Below, in pieces: positions 6,801 to 8,406 of a stretch of DNA of 8,406 nt. Positions within the stretch are counted from its first letter, which is position 1, and each line of letters begins with the position of its first letter. The DNA is from Bacteroidota bacterium (GTDB lineage Bacteria; Bacteroidota; Bacteroidia; Flavobacteriales_D; Sanyastnellaceae). The position numbers and the translations under genes were made by a program. Location of the stretch: contig JAQCID010000039.1 of NCBI GenBank assembly GCA_027618855.1, forward strand, positions 1-8,406, given 5' to 3'. A model generated the notes under the pieces. It did no database searches and had not been told where the DNA came from. It saw only the letters and a program-made list of their open reading frames with translations.

Positions 6801-8406
6801 AGCCTTTCTACGATGATTTATGCATTGAAATCGCCTTTGCTTCCACCTTGGAATTTATTTCTGAATTGGGCGTAAATTATTTGGTGATGGTCTGTGGTGC
6901 TTTTGCTGAAACAGGCACATTTGAACTTATTATGGATTGTGTTATTCCGGGATGTACTGAACCATCTGCGTGTAATTTCGATGTCGCAGCAAATGTAGAT
7001 GACGAAACTTGTGAGTACTCAAGCTGTGCTGGATGTACTGATGCTTTTGCGTGTAATTACGATTCTCTTGCGAGCATTGATGATGCATCATGTGAATATG
7101 AGACGTGTGCGGGATGTATGGATGCCGCAGCGTGTAATTTTGATTCAGAGGCTACAATACCGAATGAGATGTGTGCATACCCTGACATGTTTTATGACTG
7201 TTTCAACAACTGTGTAAATGACACTGATTCGGATGGAGTATGTGATGAGTTTGAGGTCTACGGATGTATGGATTCATCTGCGTCGAACTACGATATTTTT
7301 GCGACTGAAAACGACGGGAGTTGTGTGTTTTGCGACCTTCAGGTTTCACTTGTTGAGTTAGAAGCGATAGTCTGTCACGGTGATTCCTCTGCTACACTTG
7401 AGATCTTGACGGAGAATGCGAACAACATTATTCTGTTCTATGAAGTGAACGGTGAGAGTGTAGATGGCCCTGTTGTTTCGGGATTGCCTGTTGGAAATTA
7501 TACCATTACTGTCTTTGATGGTCCGACATGTCAAGCGATATCAAACATTGTAATCTCTGAACCTGACGCAGTTGTCCTGTCTTGGGATGTCACAGATGCT
7601 TCTTGTTTCGGGTATGATGATGGTGAGGTCTCGCTAACTTTCTCTGTTGGAAACACAGAAAATGCGACTTATAATTTCAACGATTTAGAAACCAATCTTG
7701 GCCAGTATCTGGATGTTTCTCCAGGGGACTATGTCGCATTTGGGGTGGATGGCAATGGCTGCATCTCGGATGATGTATCTGTTCAAGTCACAAGTCCTGA
7801 CGAATTGATCCTTGAGGCCGTGGTTTCAGATGTTCTGTGTCATGGTGGAAATAGTGGTGAAGCTGAGTTGAATGGTCTAGGCGGGGAAGGTGAGTATAGC
7901 TATGCTTTCAATGGAAGTGAATTCTCTGTGAATTCTGTATATACAGATCTCACAGTGGGAGATTACGATGCTTCTCTCATGGATTCAAATGGATGTTCGT
8001 TTGACATGGTGGTGTCTGTTTCCGAGCCTGAAGCACTCTCAATTATTCTTGAAAGTGTTGAAAACAGTACGGCAGATTTGAATAACGGAAACATTGATAT
8101 TTCCGTTGTTGGCGGTGTGCCAGATTTCTTTTTTGTTTGGGTGAATGAAAATGGAGATTTTATTGGTGATACGGAAGATTTGTCTGATATCCCTGGTGGC
8201 GTGTACACTGTGACGGTCACTGATGAAAATGGATGTGTTGCTTCTTATCCTGGGATTGAAGTTGACGAAGTTGTCGGTGTTTTTGAGCTAGAGTTGATGT
8301 CTTTTTCAATGTTGCCAAATCCGGCACATGAACATGTTGTTATTCAGCTTGACAATGTCACCCAAGGTGCGATCCTTCTTATCAATGACATGAGTGGCAG
8401 AGTCGT
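3824..8406 (+). CDS. Giant secreted multidomain GCTD/SprB-repeat protein with T9SS sorting domain (3' end cut)
   Basis: One open frame runs from ATG 3824 to the window edge: 1527 codons without a stop. Layout by residue: signal peptide 1-25 (KHLLLSVCFFFGSITFG, cleavage near GLS/Q); N-domain A 26-221; GCTD repeats 1-3, 222-321; HYR-like Ig region 322-499 (RTFTATDEAGN, RTYTAFDGCGN); GCTD 4-5, 500-570; N-domain B about 582-774; GCTD 6-8, 777-897; PPC-like domain 898-1042; GCTD 9-12, 1043-1167; four SprB-like repeats 1171-1484; T9SS type A domain from about 1493 (MLPNPAHEH, NDMSGRV), perhaps 40 residues missing. A second ATG at 3830 (MRLFKH) is an equally possible start. Expected to be a cell-surface or released, Ca2+-binding, disulfide-rich adhesin; this is inferred from domains. 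Lys occurs once (residue 7), and residues 761-1525 contain no Lys or Arg. Confidence 0.9.
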   Translation, partial: MSMRLFKHLLLSVCFFFGSITFGLSQYTLTVESSVPAVAPGTVYRFYVDMVDPTDRMSAVFGNNVDTLTLSAPDGVFNTSYNGSWNASGINAAFLALFPIIADDTYATIGLEGPASESGIPNASDPSLVDDGAQPFAPFFTTDGATLLEVNTLIGASYYVLNTAENGLPDANLRVLIMQVTTTGAISGTLNYQVFPLGVGENQIQISVDFDGVGTFAGEVGGCLVPIACNYNPSATFSDGSCDFISCLAIGCTDPMACNYDPLAIYLDASCIYFNPPFDCDGLCINDADSDGICDELEIYGCTDSNASNYNPAATEDNGLCQTGLCTPDTDMPFFAYFPDSTFLSCDELMPAPEENMPVAGDFCTATVDIVITSSDGGFEYPFGCLQSYLCPRTFTATDEAGNSISEIQWFTVLDTEPPVIAYPSVTNLSVDQSSGETIPVAEAFVIDACDNSADWSYEDLVISDEIGLQIVERTYTAFDGCGNTSEFVQTISILTSNLGCMDVFACNYDASAETDDGFCIYPNLGEDCNGECLADADDDGVCDASEVDGCVDDTACNYDALATEDDGSCEFCSCTDGGTEGYGLAVDVVIAHTDGVLAGHTTYRLYITTPHTDDFLSAVSGDDLNPLNITSTTSFFQSAVGSVLGSNMNPLLYSSFPELEYDSWVTIGLDVGAGPNESNPQYIESTNFSWVSQFEAGGNLDIDDSVGGAWFVLDVQGTDNAYPDVNQRILIAQLTTDGNVAGTVNVQFFNHGDQNDLSRVTLSFEGLTGTEALTCGCTDVLACNYSADYDFDNGSCEYADPGYDCLGVCLDDDDGDGVCNPFELYGCTDSEACNFAPFYTEEDGSCFYGFEFYDCAGECLNDSDGDDVCDEFEIEGCTDPLACNFNPEATEDNGFCGGDQENDFCAGAFEIQCGSSIIANNEECVAVDGVPSCATSPVPDPSGGLWFSFEGTGDLITLTTCSELTTFDTYISVYEGGCGALTCVAGNDDQSEPFYDDLCIEIAFASTLEFISELGVNYLVMVCGAFAETGTFELIMDCVIPGCTEPSACNFDVAANVDDETCEYSSCAGCTDAFACNYDSLASIDDASCEYETCAGCMDAAACNFDSEATIPNEMCAYPDMFYDCFNNCVNDTDSDGVCDEFEVYGCMDSSASNYDIFATENDGSCVFCDLQVSLVELEAIVCHGDSSATLEILTENANNIILFYEVNGESVDGPVVSGLPVGNYTITVFDGPTCQAISNIVISEPDAVVLSWDVTDASCFGYDDGEVSLTFSVGNTENATYNFNDLETNLGQYLDVSPGDYVAFGVDGNGCISDDVSVQVTSPDELILEAVVSDVLCHGGNSGEAELNGLGGEGEYSYAFNGSEFSVNSVYTDLTVGDYDASLMDSNGCSFDMVVSVSEPEALSIILESVENSTADLNNGNIDISVVGGVPDFFFVWVNENGDFIGDTEDLSDIPGGVYTVTVTDENGCVASYPGIEVDEVVGVFELELMSFSMLPNPAHEHVVIQLDNVTQGAILLINDMSGRV
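3899..4486 (+). repeat. N-domain copy A of the giant protein
   Basis: Residues 26-221, the diverged copy. It keeps TVYRFY, the MSAVFGNN turn, YATIG and LRVLIMQVTTTG followed by a final strand pair, but LEYDSW is replaced by ADDTYA and the GGxWF motif is missing. It occupies the same place after the signal peptide as the domain in the preceding gene, and in both proteins the first GCTD repeat starts at residue 222. Confidence 0.55.
4487..4786 (+). repeat. GCTD array 1 (repeats 1-3) with one DxDxDG linker
   Basis: Repeats start at 4487, 4574 and 4724. Repeat 1 is degenerate (GGCLVPIACNYNP...DGSC), repeat 2 is GCTDPMACNYDP...DASC, repeat 3 is GCTDSNASNYNP...NGLC with Cys8 replaced by Ser. Between 2 and 3 lies a 29-residue linker (4637-4723) containing DCDGLC and the acidic loop NDADSDGICDE, which resembles EF-hand or thrombospondin type 3 Ca2+ loops. 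Confidence 0.85.
4787..5320 (+). other. HYR-like Ig region of the giant protein
   Basis: Residues 322-499. Two segments end in the strand typical of HYR-like/Ig repeats of Bacteroidota surface proteins: CPRTFTATDEAGNSISE and VERTYTAFDGCGNTSEFVQT. Between them is VLDTEPPVI, the usual start of such a repeat. The first unit is unusual in its N-terminal half and may be partial. Roles of such repeats are structural or adhesive. Confidence 0.6.
5321..5533 (+). repeat. GCTD array 2 (repeats 4-5) with one DxDxDG linker
   Basis: Repeat 4 (5321-5383, GCMDVFACNYDA...DGFC) and repeat 5 (5471-5533, GCVDDTACNYDA...DGSC) flank a 29-residue linker with DCNGEC and ADADDDGVCDA. Repeat starts are 150 bp apart. 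The array is followed by a short CSC segment leading into N-domain copy B. Confidence 0.88.
5567..6145 (+). repeat. N-domain copy B, internal to the giant protein
   Basis: Residues about 582-774. It is visibly closer to the N-domain of the preceding gene than copy A is: TTYRLY, DDFLSAVSGDD, FFQSA, LEYDSWVTIG, LDIDDSVGGAWF, RILIAQLTTDG and VNVQFF all have counterparts there. It has no signal peptide and sits between GCTD arrays. Confidence 0.7.
6152..6514 (+). repeat. GCTD array 3 (repeats 6-8) with two DxDxDG linkers
   Basis: Repeats start at 6152, 6302 and 6452, exactly 150 bp apart. Linkers carry DCLGVC with DDDDGDGVCNP, and DCAGEC with NDSDGDDVCDE. Repeats 7 and 8 read GCTDSEACNFAP...DGSC and GCTDPLACNFNP...NGFC. 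This is the most regular array in the window. Confidence 0.9.
6515..6949 (+). other. PPC-like beta domain between GCTD arrays
   Basis: Residues 898-1042. The core GGLWFSFEGTGDLITLTTCS, FDTYISVYEGGCG, CVAGNDDQ, the ISELGVNYLVMVCGAF strand pair and the final GTFELIMDC follow the pattern of Bacteroidota domains related to bacterial pre-peptidase C-terminal (PPC) domains, usually appended to secreted enzymes or adhesins. It is rich in Cys, unlike typical PPC domains. Family call is from pattern memory only. Confidence 0.5.
6950..7324 (+). repeat. GCTD array 4 (repeats 9-12)
   Basis: Repeats start at 6950, 7031, 7112 and 7262. Repeats 9, 10 and 11 are joined by six-residue linkers (EYSSCA, EYETCA), giving an 81-bp register, while 11 and 12 are joined by the 29-residue loop linker (DCFNNC, NDTDSDGVCDE), returning to 150 bp. 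Repeat 12 (GCMDSSASNYDI...DGSC) has Ser at position 8 and leads into the SprB-like repeats through VFC. Confidence 0.88.
7334..8275 (+). repeat. Four tandem SprB-like repeats of the giant protein
   Basis: Repeats of 77-79 residues start at 7334, 7571, 7808 and 8039. The first three carry VCHGDSS, SCFGYDDG or LCHGGNSG at the front and a Cys in the last strand (DGPTC, DGNGC, DSNGC) after GxY. The fourth (STADLNNGNIDISVVGG ... GVYTVTVTDENGC) lacks the first Cys. The pattern fits the SprB family and parallels the array in the preceding gene. Confidence 0.83.
8300..8406 (+). other. T9SS type A sorting domain, N-terminal half
   Basis: From residue about 1493: SFSMLPNPAHEHVVIQL, then AILLINDMSGRV, at the right spacing for the first half of the sorting domain. 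The window ends inside it, so the closing 'NGxYxxxV' strand and stop codon are not visible. It shows that little of the gene is missing. Confidence 0.8.

Noticed and set aside
6152..7324. Possible CRISPR or non-coding tandem array because of regular 150-bp and 81-bp spacing
   Set aside because: Units vary at third codon positions, stay in one open frame and encode conserved residues, so the regularity is at protein level.
3824..8406. Polymorphic toxin or large enzyme as the identity of the giant protein
   Set aside because: The C-terminus is a sorting domain, not a toxin domain, and no catalytic motif is visible in any segment.
1..8406. tRNA, rRNA, insertion sequence, integrase or phage signatures
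   Set aside because: Both strands were read; no cloverleaf, transposase motif or terminal inverted repeat was seen.

Overview
The window looks like a chromosomal segment from a marine member of the Bacteroidota, probably Flavobacteriales. The evidence is two large secreted proteins with SprB-type repeats and C-terminal signals for the type IX secretion system (T9SS), a Bacteroidota-type -7 promoter element (TAnnTTTG), start codons without Shine-Dalgarno sequences, and Cys/Asp-rich 'GCTDxxACNY' repeats of a kind I associate with marine Flavobacteriales surface proteins. The genus cannot be read from this window.

Left part (1-1224), housekeeping-like: the first 32 codons of an HU-type DNA-binding protein (minus strand, cut by the window edge); a small four-helix membrane protein of unknown function (minus strand); and, head-to-head with it, a YbgC/4HBT-type hotdog acyl-CoA thioesterase (plus strand). 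The gap between those two start codons is only 8-23 bp and contains a perfect 14-bp palindrome. A 194-bp intergenic region follows, holding a good -7 element for the next gene.

Right part (1225-8406): two consecutive plus-strand genes for modular, secreted, cysteine-rich, very acidic proteins. The first (805 aa, complete) has a signal peptide, an N-terminal beta-type domain, one GCTD repeat, six SprB-like repeats and a T9SS sorting domain, and is followed by a strong hairpin terminator. The second (at least 1527 aa, 3' end cut, perhaps 40 codons missing) is an elaborated relative: signal peptide, N-domain copy A, GCTD repeats 1-3, an HYR-like region, GCTD repeats 4-5, N-domain copy B, GCTD repeats 6-8, a PPC-like domain, GCTD repeats 9-12, four SprB-like repeats and the start of a T9SS sorting domain. 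Its second half repeats the whole plan of the first protein, which suggests fusion or duplication.

Most striking observations: (i) basic residues are almost absent; the second protein has one lysine in 1527 residues (in the signal peptide) and a run of 765 residues with neither Lys nor Arg, and the first has a run of 579; (ii) the GCTD repeats alternate with 29-residue DxDxDG loops in an exact 150-bp (50-residue) register; (iii) an apparently unnamed ~190-residue domain occurs three times across the two genes. Together these suggest a cell-surface or released, Ca2+-dependent, disulfide-stiffened adhesin pair. That role is inferred; no gliding or T9SS machinery gene lies in the window.
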